Assembly: GCF_019097595.1 (NCBI RefSeq) | Contig: NC_080732.1 | Location: 1,367,354 to 1,431,353 of the forward strand | Direction of reading: 5' to 3' | Length of the DNA stretch: 64,000 nt | Source: Hemibagrus wyckioides | Taxonomy: Eukaryota; Chordata; Actinopteri; Siluriformes; Bagridae | Part shown: in pieces, positions 30,370-41,834 of the stretch | How positions within the stretch are numbered: position 1 is the first letter of the stretch | Layout: every line of letters begins with the position of its first letter | Made by a program: the position numbers and the translations under genes | The notes under the pieces: generated by a model | What the model saw: the letters and a program-made list of their open reading frames with translations, nothing else | The model's database searches: none | Told to the model about the DNA's origin: nothing

Positions 30370-31065
30370 AATCTTCCACACAGAATATCTGAGACGAGAG
30401 AGCGACAAGACAGTGACAAGAAAGAGGCAAAAGAGAGGAGAGAGAGAAACAAAAGAGAAAAAGAGAGACGAGAGTGAGACAAGAGAGACACAAGAGAATA
30501 ACAAAAGAGAGACAAGAAAGTCTAGGGAGAGATGAGAAAAAGAGTTGAGAGAGAGACAACAGAGAATAGAGAGTCACAAGAGAGAAGAGGGTGAGACTAG
30601 GGAGTCAGGAGAGTCAAGAGAGAGAGAGACAAGAAAGAAAGAGACGAGAGAGACAAGATAGGAATGAGAAAAAAAGAGATGAGAGAGAGACAAGAGAATC
30701 AAGAGAGAGATGAGAGAGACAAGAGAAAGAGACAAGAGAGATAAGAGAGAGTCAAGAGAGAGACAAGAGAGACAAGAAAGAAAAAGATGACAGAGAGACA
30801 AGAGAGAGACAAGAGAAAGATAAGAAACAGTCAAGAGAGAGTCAAGAGATGGTCAAGAGAGAGACAAGAGAGAGCCAAAAGAGACGTGAAAGAAAGAGAT
30901 GAGAGAAAGATGAAATAGAGGGTGAAAATAAATAGAGATGAAATACAGAGAAAAAGACAATAGAGGGTCAAGAGAGAGATGAGAGAAAGACAAAAGAGAT
31001 CCAAGAAATGAGAGCGAGACGAGAGATGAGAGAGATATGAGAGAGAGAGACGAGAGAGAAGGTGA
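30370..31065 (+). repeat. Long degenerate purine tract (GAGACAAGAGA type)
   Basis: Nearly 700 bp built from GAGA, GACAAGAGAGA and AGAGAGTCAAGAG words. The host transcript would carry the pyrimidine complement. Open frames on the minus strand (Leu/Ser-rich) are artefacts of this composition. Confidence 0.9.
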
Positions 31066-32579
31066 ATTCCAGTGTTCTGAAAGAAAGCGTGATTTTTCTG
31101 AACCTGTCACTTCACAAGCAGCAGTGATGAAAGTACATGCTAGTCTAGATTTCCTCTGGATATGATTGAGGAGAAACTACACGGATCAGGTGTACGAAGT
31201 GTGATGGAGCTCTACTCCCACAATTTGGCCTGAAAAAAGAGAAAAGAAAAAAGAGCAATGCTTCACAGAGGGATGTGGTATTATTTTTCACATCTAGCTG
31301 CCTAGCTATCACGCGCTCAGCGATTAGACCGCAGCAGGTGCTTGATATATCCAACCATCATGATGATGGAATGCCAGTCTTTTGACAGGGTCTACCCAAT
31401 AACAGAGCACCTCTGCCAATATTCCCAAACGATAAAATGATTTAATAAACCCGCAGGGGGAGAGCGTGGGCCGGCTGGCGTTGTGCTGACAAAGCAGAAC
31501 GCCGAGCGAGTCGCTCTTGACACCTTTCATAAAGCACTTCAGGCTTGTCGAGAGCGAAAATATGCAACCTAATACGGGAAAAAAAGCCGCTAATCTCCTA
31601 GCGTCTGTGCTTGTACACATGCTTACAGGGGCAGATGTCACGTAACGGGGTTAACGCTAAATAGAAGCGTGACCGAAACAGCGTGAGGTCCAGAGTCCAG
31701 CATGTGATCATGAGGTTTGCTCATTTTCCACAGTTAATGAGGCACTTGGCTTTTATTGCTTATTCAAGTCATTTATTTTCTGTCACTCTCAATAAACTCC
31801 ATCTAATCAATTAACATCCTTTGTTAGTTAATTACTTATTGAACACACTTTAAACACACCTTGTAATCCTTATCCTTTTCTTTTCAACATGGAAATCTTT
31901 TTTTTCCTTTTATTTTTATAGTCCCGAAGGACCGGGTTTAGCTCTGCTGTTGTAAACAATTAAGGATTTTAGACTAAAGGATTTATTATGTGCACACTCC
32001 ACTGCTTTTCTTCTCTGTCCAAACAGTTAACACATAATTTCTGGGCCAAGAATTTTCATTTAACTGTAAAAAACGCAGACTGACGTCTCAGCAGATGGTC
32101 GGTTTTATAAGAGAGAGGTTTTAGGGGAAGATCCATCACCCGCAGCCGTCTGACTGTGAAGCAGGACACCACTGAGATACCTGGCTGCCGAACACTTGGC
32201 TTGGTGTCAGGTGGCATGTCTGGAATGCTGATAATCGAGATCTCCTGCTCGCCCGATCCACTCTGGAGATTCGGGAGGTAAACATGCTTATTTGGGCTGC
32301 TGGATTTCAGGAGATCTCCCGCTTTTCTCTCACTGTTCTTGCTAAAACTCTGCAGCTGTTCTCCCAGCGCCTGATCTTAATGAAGCCAATGTACCTGCTC
32401 TGACTGAAGATCTGATCTCCTTCCACGTCCTCAACACCCAGCGCCGCTTCCGACTGACTGTCTGCCTTCGCTTCCTTTGTATCTGAATTTACTTCCACGT
32501 TCACTTCCAGTTTCTCAGCAATTATCGTTTACTCAAACGCACACACTTATGGCACACAACAAATCCCTTTACCATAATG

Positions 32580-33010
32580 TCAAGTAACGTCCAACCCGAT
32601 CTGATCGATTCCAATCCAAACCTGTCCGGAAGTGTCAAATCCGGGCCAGCCTAGTGTAGTCCAGTCCAACCAGTTCAAGTCCAGGTCAGTCTCATCTAGG
32701 CTTGCATGGAAGACTAGTCCAATCCTGTCAAGTCCAGTCCAAGCTAATCTTGGCTAATCTACTCTAATTGTCTATAAAAGTCTGGTTTAATATAGTTTAC
32801 ACTAGTCCGAGCAATTCCAGTGTAGTCTAGTACAGTGCCAGAAAATACGGTCCAATCCAGACCGGTCCAATCCAGTCCGAGCTAATCTAATCTAGTCTAA
32901 TTTAAAAAAAAAGCCCAGTCAATCCAAGCTAGCAGAGTCTAGTCTAGTCCAGTCCAAACGGATCCACTCTAGACGAGTCCAATCTAAACAGTAGTCCAGT
33001 ACAAGCAGCT
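32580..33010 (+). repeat. Diverged block of the CTAG/CCAGTCCAA minisatellite
   Basis: Loose repeats of AGTCCAGTCCAAGCTAATCT and TCTAGTCTAGTCCAGTCC. It shares words with the better-preserved block at 34060-35190, so the two are probably parts of one older array or one family. Confidence 0.75.
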
Positions 33011-34059
33011 AGCATCTAAATGTAGCATAAATGAGCCAAATCTAATTGATCTCCACCTCCAGTGATCTGTGCGCTTTCACTGCATGGCTATTGATGGAAG
33101 AATTCCCCTTTGAAGGACATCAGAACATCATTTATACTTTTTTCTCTCCTTAAAAATGATTTAAGAAGCTTGTAGTCCAGGTCGCTTGTTCTATATGGAG
33201 TAGCTGTTACACCAGAGCGTATTCTCTGACTGATATGGAAATCAATGGAGCTGTTATGAACCTACAATTCTATTGGAAATAAATATCCTTGCAGGGAATA
33301 GCGCTAAAACGACAGGCGTTTTGTAATCTCCAGGCCTAATGGCTTTCCCAGAGCAGGACTTGAGAGCTCAGATGGACCTTTCTCCTTCAGCTAAGTGACA
33401 AACTCTGTACATCTTCACAGAGCTCATTTCAGCTGCCAGTGACAGAGCCGTTCATCACAGCGTTCGGCTTTCCCAAGCAGAACTCCTCGTACTGGAGTGC
33501 CGACCCTGAGCTCCTATCAGGTGACATGCGGCGTTCCGGGAAAAAAACAAACAAACAAAAAAACAAACAGCTAACCACAGACTGTACACGGATCTTCACG
33601 ACAGGTGCTGATCGATCTGGACATGTTCCTCTCGGCTCCTGTTCGGTCAGACACGAGTCCTGCATCACGAGGTGCTTCCTCATCACCGGAGGCGCTTTCG
33701 GAAATGTTGGACAAGAGGAAATTGAGGGTATTTTTTTCCTCACAGCATGAAACCTGCTGCTTGAGCATGGAGGATGCTGGGATACCTTTTTTCTTGGTAG
33801 GATTCTATTTTGTGGCTGTAAAAATGTGGTTTTATTAGACACACCGTTCCTCCACAGAGACCTGGAGGATTTTATAGACATTTGGTGGAAGTGATTTATA
33901 AAGGAAGAGCATCAGATTCCCACTGGGATGGAGCTCAATTCCGAAAAACGCCGCTTCACTGCTTTTTTTTCTAAGGGCTTGCCTGAGCGCTCCCCGGCTG
34001 AGGGAACGACACTTTGACATATCTTTAGTGGTGGAATTGAGACGTGACGTGAAGGACAT

Positions 34060-35190
34060 CTCCAATCCAATCCACTCAAGTTCAGCCCAGTCCAATTCAG
34101 TCAAGCCCAGTTCATGTTATTCTTAACTAATCTACTCTAGTCTAGGCCAAGCAAGCCCAGTCTGATCCCAGCTTATGGAGTCTAGTCTAGTCCAATTCAT
34201 GCTAATGATGTCTAGTCTAGTCCGATCTGAGCTAACAAATTCTAGTCTAGCCCAACCCAAGCTAATGGAGTCTAGTCTAGTCCAATCTGAGCTAATGGAG
34301 TTCAGCCTAGTCCAATCAAAGCTAACAAATTCTAGTCTAGCCCAACCCAAGCTAATGGAGTCTAGTCTAGTCCAATCTGAGCTAACAAATTCTAGTCTAG
34401 CCCAACCCAAGCTAATGGAGTCTAGTCTAGTCGAATCTGAGCTAATCGAGTCCAGCCTAGTCCAATCAAAGCTAACAAATTCTAGTCTAGCCCAACCCAA
34501 GCTAATGGAGTCTAGTCTAGTCCAATCTGAGCTAACAAATTCTAGTCTAGCCCAACCCAAGCTAATGGAGTCTAGTCTAGTCGAATCTGAGCTAATCGAG
34601 TCCAGCCTAGTCCAATCCAAGCTAACAAATTCTAGTCTAGTCCAATTCAAGCTGATGATGTCTACTCTAGTCCAATCCAAGCTAATAAAGTCTAGTTTAG
34701 TGCAACTGAGCTAACAAATTCTAGTCTAGCCCAATCCAAGATAATGGAGACTAGCCAAGTCCAATCTGAGCTAACAACTTCTAGTCTAGTCCAACCAAAG
34801 GTAATGGAGTCTAGTCTAGTCCAATCTAAGATAATGGATTCTAGTTTAGTCCAACCTAAGCTCCTTTAGTCCAATTCGAGCTAATGGAGTCTAGTTTAGT
34901 CCAATCCAAGGTAATGAAGTCTAATCTAGTCCAATCTGAGCTAATAGATTCTAGTCTAGTGCAATCCAAGCTAATGGAGTGTTCTCTAGTGCAATGCAAT
35001 ACAAGCAAATGGATTCTTTCTAATCCAACCGAAGCTAAGGAAGTCTAGTCTAGTCCAATCCAAGCTCACAGAGTCTACTCTAGTTCAATCCAAGCAAATG
35101 GATTCTAAGTTAGTCCAATCAGAGCTAATGAAGCTAATCCAATGTAGTCCGGTCCATTGTAGGCAAGCCCAGTCCAGTCTGTGAAGGTAT
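34060..35190 (+). repeat. 30-bp minisatellite rich in CTAG
   Basis: The unit is close to CTAGTCCAATCTGAGCTAAT plus GGAGTCTAGT. Between 34321 and 34620 a 150-bp five-unit block is present twice (34321-34470 and 34471-34620) with almost no differences, so recent higher-order duplication has occurred. The flanks are more diverged. The open frames on both strands (182 and 179 codons) exist because 30 is divisible by three. Confidence 0.95.
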
Positions 35191-35526
35191 AATAATAGCT
35201 GGGGTTGAGGAACTCTACAGACATTTCAACCTCTGTTGTTTTCCCAGTCTGTTCATGGATAAATGGGTCAAAGTTCAAACCACGCCCACATCGTGTTTAT
35301 ACCCAGATGCAGTTCCACACATCTGAGCACTGAACAGCTGCAGCTACGAGACCGTGGTCTTCACACGCAGTGCTAGATGTAAGCACATGACCCGAGTGAC
35401 TTCCTGCCTACACATTATTCACTTCAAGTTATTGACAAACAGCTGCAAGCCACAACATGAGGGAAAAAAAGTGCATTTAAGGCTACACAACTGTGTTTCA
35501 GCTACACAGACACCAGTAATTACCTG

Positions 35527-35551
35527 CACACACACACACACACACACACAC
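35527..35551 (+). repeat. (CA)n microsatellite
   Basis: About 12 CA units. Confidence 0.95.
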
Positions 35552-35657
35552 AACCTTCTGAGAAGCTTGTGTTGGGAGACGAGGCGATGCGTCATCTTGC
35601 TCCAGAGCCCAATTTACAGCACGGCTTTGTGTTTACAGAAAATAAACTCCTGAAAGT

Positions 35658-35738
35658 CTGTGTGTGTGTGTGCACGTGTGCGTGTGTGTGCACGTGTGCG
35701 TGTGTGTGCACGTGTGCGTGTGTGTGTGCGTGTGTGTC
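35658..35738 (+). repeat. GTGTGTGCACGTGTGC minisatellite-like run
   Basis: An alternating purine-pyrimidine tract with a roughly 20-bp unit containing TGCACGTGTGCGTG, three or so copies. Such a tract favours Z-DNA. Confidence 0.9.
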
Positions 35739-36553
35739 TTTATCGACTAGGCTGCTCCTCTCCTGCAGTGAGCCAGAAGAAAAAGGTGAAGGAATTTTCA
35801 TTTACGCCGGCGAATTGAAGACGTATCAGTAAAATCCCACATCTGAAAATCATTTCTGTCTTGAATCTCAGCAGAACATCGGAGGCCAAACAAAAGCATG
35901 CGATAAGCTCCGAAAACGTTCGTTTAACGGGGTTGCTATGGATACAAGGTGGAACCGAGGCCTCATGGTGTGGAGTATTGAGCCCCGGAGAATCCTCCGT
36001 GTTATTTTTCACACGAATCCCAGAACATAAATCATCACACGGGAGAAATTAGGTGCGATCATTATGCATTATTACACTGTATAAATCACACACACTCTCT
36101 CCGTGTGAAAAAAAAACAAGATAAGTCTTCATATCTGTTCGATTCGGCACGGAAATGTAATAACAGCTTTTTTTTCAAGGTGAAAGCCGAACCCTGATAC
36201 TCCTCCTTTCTTCTTTTTGCCTCAGCGTCTTTCGTCTTTCGTCTCACACCGTTCAGTCAGGAGGACAGTCACTGAGATGAAAAGGTGAGCTGATGTAGGA
36301 AGCCTGTGCTGGAAGTACTGCTCAGGAAAATACTCAAATCTGACTGGTCAGCTGGAGCTGATTCTTTTTCTACAATCGCTGCTTAACAGGTCGTTACGAT
36401 CCTGGAGGAGAAGAACCGTCGGTCTTGAAGCTAAAAATATTGATCCTAATGCTAATCGATATTCCAGGCGGATATTATTTTTAACATTTCAATCAAAGTT
36501 TCTAACAACATTCATCTTTATTTACTTTCCATGATGAATTTCCAGGAAAAGTA

Positions 36554-37317
36554 CACTACTTTCCAAAAGTTTTGGGACACTCCTCCAAATCATTGAGTTC
36601 AGGTGTTTTTCAGGGGTTGGGCTCGGCCTCGTGAAAGGAACTCTTAATGCTTCAGCTTCATTCTAAGACATGAAAGGTCCATAAAGACATGGATGAGTGA
36701 GATTGGTGTGGAGGAACTTGACTGGCCTGACCTCAACCCCATAGAACACCTTTGGGATGAATTAGAGTGGAGACTGTGAGCCAGGTCAAAACTGGGACGT
36801 CTGCCTTTACATGCACATGAATGTAATATGGAGTTGTCCCGCCCTTTGCAGCTATAACAGCTTCAACTCTTCTGGGAAGGCTTTCCACAAGGTTTAGGAG
36901 TGTGTTTATGGGAATTTTTGACCATTCCTCTAGAGATGTATTTGTGAGGTCAGGCACTGATGTTGGACAAGAAGGTCTGGTTCACAGTCTCTGCTCTAAT
37001 TCATCCCAAAGGTGTTCTATGGGGTTGAGGTCAGGACTCTGTGCAGGTCAGTCAAGTTAATCCACACCAAACTCACTCATCCATGTCTTTATGGACCTTG
37101 CTTTGGTCACTGGTGTGCAGTCATGTTGGAACAGGAAGGGGTCATCCCCAAACTGTACCCACAAAGTTGGGAGCATGAAATTGTCCAAAATGTCTTGGTA
37201 TGAAGCTGAAGCATTAAGAGATCCTTTCACTGGAACTAAGGGGCCGAGTCCAACCCCTGAAAAACACCTGAACTCAATGATCTGGAGGGGTGTCCCAAAA
37301 CTTTTGTCAATACAGTG
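36554..37317. mobile_element. Fold-back (palindromic) Tc1 derivative, 764 bp
   Basis: Both ends carry a Tc1-type terminus (left CACTACTTTCCAAAAGTTTT, right in reverse CACTGTATTGACAAAAGTTT) flanked by TA (36552-36553 and 37318-37319). Each terminus is fused to the C-terminal half of a transposase gene, reading inward. The left arm is about 230 bp with internal deletions and the right arm about 530 bp. The N-terminal half is missing, so neither arm can make a working enzyme. It belongs to a different Tc1 subfamily from the element at 28685. Confidence 0.9.
36785..37250 (-). pseudogene. Tc1 transposase C-terminal fragment in the right arm of the fold-back element
   Basis: The minus strand encodes pieces such as [20 protein letters not shown] and [15 protein letters not shown], homologous to residues 303-339 of the intact transposase at 28819. 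Upstream are the counterparts of the second Asp region (FQHDC, here PTRSC*HDC-like and broken) and of [14 protein letters not shown]. Stops and shifts break the frame. The left arm has a shorter copy on the plus strand at about 36606-36780. Confidence 0.85.
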
Positions 37318-38594
37318 TATTTCTCCTTGCTAGGGTTCTACTTGTGGGTTCTTCCAGTGTAGAACCAGTTTATTTATGTTCACTGAGTAGTTAATGGACG
37401 TAACCAAGGAAGAAGATTTTTTTATTTTTTATTTATTTATTTTTACAGATCAAGCGGTCACTCTTTGAAGCAGTTGTGAAAAATCGCTTTGTCCTTCTGA
37501 GGGAAATCTTTAGTGCAGAAGAGTTCCAAAGAGAGCTTGAAATCAAGTTAGAATCCAAAACCATCCACAGAAACCTTGAGAAACTCCTGGTAGTGAAACA
37601 TGAGCAGCTTGTTGATAGCGACTCCTGCTCAGAACCAGGTTCTAGAGAGCAACGCTAGCCAGACTGCGAGCAGAAGCAGAAGCAGGAGTGATGTCTGTCC
37701 TCCGATGACTGCAGCGAGTGAAAACGCTGCGACGCCGTGTCTTAAAGCTGCTCACAGACATGAAAGCACGCAGTCACACCGATAAACACGCTGTCAGGCT
37801 TCACACACGGTTTGAAGTCAGAATCTCGCATGCAGGAAAGAGTTCCTCGTATCGGGAGAAGAGAAGAAAATCCCACGGCTCTGTGGATGCACTTATAAAT
37901 CAAACCGTTGCTGGAAGTAAACTCCGTCCAAAATAAATTTCAAGCTGTTTCTCTTTAAGAAGGAAAATGAGGATCGTTGCGGTTTTATCAGCTGCTGATG
38001 CACCGGAATGCTAACTCTACGGAACGGACATTTTAAATTGATGCACACGATTAGCTAGCTTGAGATTTAATTTGTTTCTCCATTTATTTCTATATTAATG
38101 CTAGTTTCCATGCAGGATTCCAAAAACCTCATGAAATGCCACACACACCGGACGATAAAACACAACACACAGATTCCAAACTGATACATCAAACAAAATC
38201 GAGTAAATAAAATTGATTCCACTGTTACATATGTAGCTGCAGATCTGTCGCCATGGCAACCGTGGCTACGATTCATTGCTGCTACTTTGTGTAAAATCTT
38301 AGCTAGCTAGCATCATTTTTTTCCAATAACATTTTTCCATTAACATTAAATTTCATAACGTTGATGCTATTTGCATAAAATTTTAATAATTTCCATCAAA
38401 GAAGAAAAACAAATAACACGATAAATCATTTGTTGGCAGAAATGTTAATGGCGTCAGAGTCACAGCGTGCGAAGCTTAAGGAGTTTTTGTTATTACAGCC
38501 GGCGGGAATTCAGGCTGATTTGAATAATATTGAAATATAATGTTTGGCCACGCCCACTTTGGGTTTAAATCCGAATAGTTATGGCAGCACTGAC

Positions 38595-38778
38595 CTCAGG
38601 CACCCGGTGGCGTTGCGCAGGACGAGCGAGGTGTGCATCTGCAGCTTGCGGTCCTCCTGATGCGGTGAGACGTCCCAGGCGGACAGAGGGATGATGACCG
38701 TGTTGGTCAGGACGGCCAGAGCGTCCTGGATGATGGGCATCTTCAGGGCGTCGCAGGAAGAGAGGTTCCATAACACAC
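38595..38778 (-). CDS. ctnnd2: ctnnd2 window exon 3: ARM repeat with [10 protein letters not shown]
   Basis: 184 nt: two bases completing Gly, 60 codons, and two bases of the next Arg. The product starts [20 protein letters not shown] and ends VLRNATGCL. This helix pair is nearly invariant in CTNND2. Two features are odd. First, the segment usually reading PHSGW in p120-family members is PLSAW here (CCT CTG TCC GCC TGG). Second, the acceptor has almost no conventional pyrimidine tract: a (GT)16 microsatellite runs to within five bases of the exon, ending TCCCAG, and the exon itself starts GTGTG. The donor is GTCAGT at 38594 downward. Frame and phase agree with both neighbours. Confidence 0.94.
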
Positions 38779-38780
38779 CT

Positions 38781-38783
<3 letters not shown>

Positions 38784-38815
<32 letters not shown>
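38784..38815 (+). repeat. (AC)16 forming the exon 3 acceptor region
   Basis: In the transcript this is (GT)16 followed by CCCAG and exon 3. It sits where the polypyrimidine tract should be. Confidence 0.95.
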
Positions 38816-38817
<2 letters not shown>

Positions 38818-39539
38818 AAGATAAACTCCTGGAACTAGCAGGAACTTCAGGAAGATGGTGCAATTGTGAGCACAGTAGCTGTTACGGTCAGCACAAACCG
38901 GCCGGCTGATGTAACTTTCAGATAAAGCCAGGTCTGCTGTTTTTTTATTTTTATAAATATTGAACATGACACTTTAGATTTCGAGGCAAATCCTCCCCAA
39001 AAAATCCATTTGCTCTTCTGAAAAAGCCAATAATCCAGAACATGTTTACGCTTTTACCCTCAACCACAAGGCTACTTTAGCTAAAAAAGATTATTGTTAT
39101 TATTTTTTATTTTTTTTACAAGTGTTATTCAGCAGGTTTGCTGTTATAAGTAGACGAAAAAAACAACATAGTTTGCAGCTTTATCTAGCTACGCTAAACA
39201 AACACTCTCAAAACTGCAGACTACAGGAAAACGCCTCGCTGTCTTTCTTTTTAAAAAATAAAACTGAATTTATTTTTTGCAAGATTTAAAAAAAAAAAAA
39301 AAGGCATGTGAGGGTTAAGTAATCTCCGGTCTCCATCAGTGGTCAGATCTGAGCTGTAATAATGCTGTTATGTTAGTTTTCATGCAAAAATAAAAATTTT
39401 TAAAGGAACTTGTGAAACTTGTCCAAACCTGAGCTGCATTAGGAAATTAATAAAGGTAATTATCCAGTAATGGGGACTGAACACGCACACGGCAAAGTCT
39501 TTCATTAAAGGAGTGAGGAGCAAAAAGCTTTAAAAAAGA

Positions 39540-39775
39540 CTAAAAGTCAGAAAATTCAGTGGAAGAAGAAAAAAGAAAAAAATAATTCAGTAGAAGAGAA
39601 AAAAAATGGAAGAAGGGAAGGAAGAAAAGAATAAAATAAAAGAAGAGAATTAAAGAAAAAAATTCAGAGGAGGGGAAAAAAGAAGAAAAAAATAGTGGAA
39701 GAGAAAAAAAATCAGTGGAAGGGGAAAAAAAGAAAATCAAAATCAGTCAAAGAGGAAAAAAAAGAAAAATTCAGT
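39540..39775 (+). repeat. Degenerate AGTGGAAGAGAAAAAAA purine repeat
   Basis: Irregular repeats of TCAGTGGAAG(A/G)GGAAAAAA, nearly all purine, ending in poly-C and poly-A runs at 39785-39803. Confidence 0.85.
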
Positions 39776-40568
39776 GGCTGGGGAACCCCCCCCCCAAAAA
39801 AAAACAACCCTAGGGGCATCTGAGAGATGTTTACTAGATGTTTTGTATTTTTTATCCCATGTGTTGTGGCCTGTCGGTGATCCTGAGCGTAGGCCTCGGC
39901 GCTCGGTGAGAAAAGCCGCAGTGTATTTGGACACCGGTTTCACTGCAACCTTTTACACGCGCTAATTACCTCGACTTATTCCTCTAGACTCGGAAATAAA
40001 TAAATAAATAAAATCATTAAAAAAACCCCAAAAGAAAAGAAGAAAAGGATGAGGGAAGCAGGGGTGCTGCTCTGTCACAGACACACAGGAGTTATTTTCA
40101 TTCCTCCCGAAGGCGAGAGACGTGAAAGTCTGGCTTTTTAACCGAATCGTCTGTGCACTACGCAGTCAGGAGTCAGGAGAGAAAAAGTCGAAATAAATTG
40201 GCACTTGCTGATATTCACTGTCAAATGAAACCGAACACCATCAATGATTCATGGAGTGTGGAAAAGCAACGCCGCTGGCGGGGAACACGCGGCGGCTCGC
40301 GCACTACACACCGCCGCGGCTGCCCGGAGGACGCAAACGCAGACGAAACGCACCGATCATCACGGGTAATGTTTCACTGAATAATCAGAAGGAGAATCAG
40401 TTCAGCAGTGCAGCTTATTACGTCAGGAATAAAAGACGTGTCGTTTTCTGTAAGGAAGGAGTCTCCAGGTTCAGTTTTTTTGTGGAAGATTTCTGAAACC
40501 TTCAGGACAGACGAGTTTACCAAGCTCTGCGGCTAACATGAATCGCTGCGATTTATTGTCTAAAGAAC

Positions 40569-40569
<1 letters not shown>

Positions 40570-40608
<39 letters not shown>

Positions 40609-40785
40609 AGAGAGAGATAAAGAGAGAGATAAAGAAACAGAGTATGGGAGAAAAGAGAGAGAGTAAGAGATAAAGAGAGAGAGAGTGAGAGAAATTAAGA
40701 GAAAAAGAGAGAGATAGAGAGTGAGAGAGATTGAGAGAAAGAAAGAGAGAAAGTGATAAAGAGATGAAGAGAGGTAGAGAGAGAG

Positions 40786-40822
<37 letters not shown>

Positions 40823-40975
40823 GAGTAAGGGAGAAAAGAGAGAGAGTAAGAGATAAAGAGAGAGAGAGTGAGAGAAATAAAGAGAAAAAGAGAGAGATAG
40901 AGTATGAGAGAGATAAAGAGAGAGAGAGAGAAAGAGATGAAGAGAGAGAGTGAGAGAGAGAGAGAAATAGAGGTT
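40570..40975 (+). repeat. (GA)n-rich array with AAAGAGA interruptions
   Basis: A GA run followed by repeated GAGAGATAAAGAGA and a longer unit containing GAAACAGAGTA, TGGGAGAAAAGAGAGAGAGT (40635) that recurs at about 40817 with small changes. The long Leu/Ser open frame on the minus strand is an artefact. Confidence 0.92.
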
Positions 40976-40984
40976 GGTGAGGGA

Positions 40985-41235
40985 ATGAGTGTTTATAGCT
41001 GCTATAAAGTAATACACAGACGTTACATTTACCGTAACTATAAACGGATAAAACATGACACTGTATGAAATAAAATAAAAATAGTTACAAATTGCTGTTA
41101 TAGAAAGATATTAATGTTGATTCTTCTCTATACAGAAGTCTTCTTACACCACACCAACATCCTAACGCTAACAATGACTGTATATTTATCAGCCCATGAC
41201 TCAGTTTATACTCATCATTATCCATTTATAGTTAC
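40985..41235 (+). repeat. Dispersed palindromic repeat, copy 3
   Basis: The left end has GTTTATAGCTGCTATAA and CCGTAACTATAAACGGATAA. The right end has TTATCCATTTATAGTTACAT, which is nearly the reverse complement of the inner left motif. This inverted layout supports a MITE-like origin for the family seen at 6950 and 7866. Confidence 0.55.
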
Positions 41236-41489
41236 ATTTAATGCCCAAGAAATTTTCCAGATCAATTAAATATAATGTTACAGCTGTATCCATGGCAACT
41301 GATCCAAATTTTATTTTATTTTTTACATTTTTTAAAATTAGTTTATCAGAATTAATTGGCACAGACTGTCTTTTTTTTCCTCTATTTTTGGACCCCCCCC
41401 CCTCCGCACTTGAATCACCCACTCTTACATGAGTCATAGAGACGAGGGCAAGGAGGCTGTAGGACTGATGAGGATGACCTTGGCAGCTT

Positions 41490-41493
<4 letters not shown>

Positions 41494-41540
<47 letters not shown>
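41494..41540 (+). repeat. (CT)n(CA)n compound microsatellite
   Basis: About 14 CT units directly followed by about 9-10 CA units, the same composition as 26328-26375. Confidence 0.95.
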
Positions 41541-41541
<1 letters not shown>

Positions 41542-41834
41542 TTTAATCCCACTCGCAGGGAAATTGCCCCTGTCTGATTGCAGTTTGCTGTAGAAAGGTT
41601 TTTTGGCTTTTTGCTGGTGATGACTTGAGGGAGGTTAGACGTTAGACACAACACACAGCAGGACTCCAGAGCAGCGAGGCCGGGATTTTGTGTCTGTAAA
41701 GAAACAGAGGGGAACAACATTCCAAACCTTATTCCGAATCCTGTCCTGGTGGAGTGACGGAATATTTCCCACTCTGCTGAATCTGTAGAGCACAGTAACT
41801 ATTTCAGTCAGACTTTTCAGCATCAAAGACAATT

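Larger units (their letters stand above)
24164..38594 (-). other. Intron between exons 3 and 4 (14.4 kb)
   Basis: The largest visible intron. It contains an intact Tc1 transposon (28685-29932), a fold-back Tc1 derivative (36554-37317), minisatellites (25040-25135, 27190-27812, 32580-33010, 34060-35190), a purine-rich tract (30370-31065) and dinucleotide runs. The stretches 26480-26760, 31100-32570, 33020-34050, 35190-36540 and 37450-38590 show no recognised element apart from the listed dinucleotide runs. No exon was found. Confidence 0.8.

Noticed and set aside
34132..34714. Paired 180-codon frames (WTRLDSIS and ESSLVQSEL types)
   Set aside because: Translation of the 30-bp minisatellite on both strands.
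40553..41056. 167-codon frame rich in Leu/Ser (possible membrane protein)
   Set aside because: It is the complement of a GA-rich array; the hydrophobic look comes from CTC and TCT codons.
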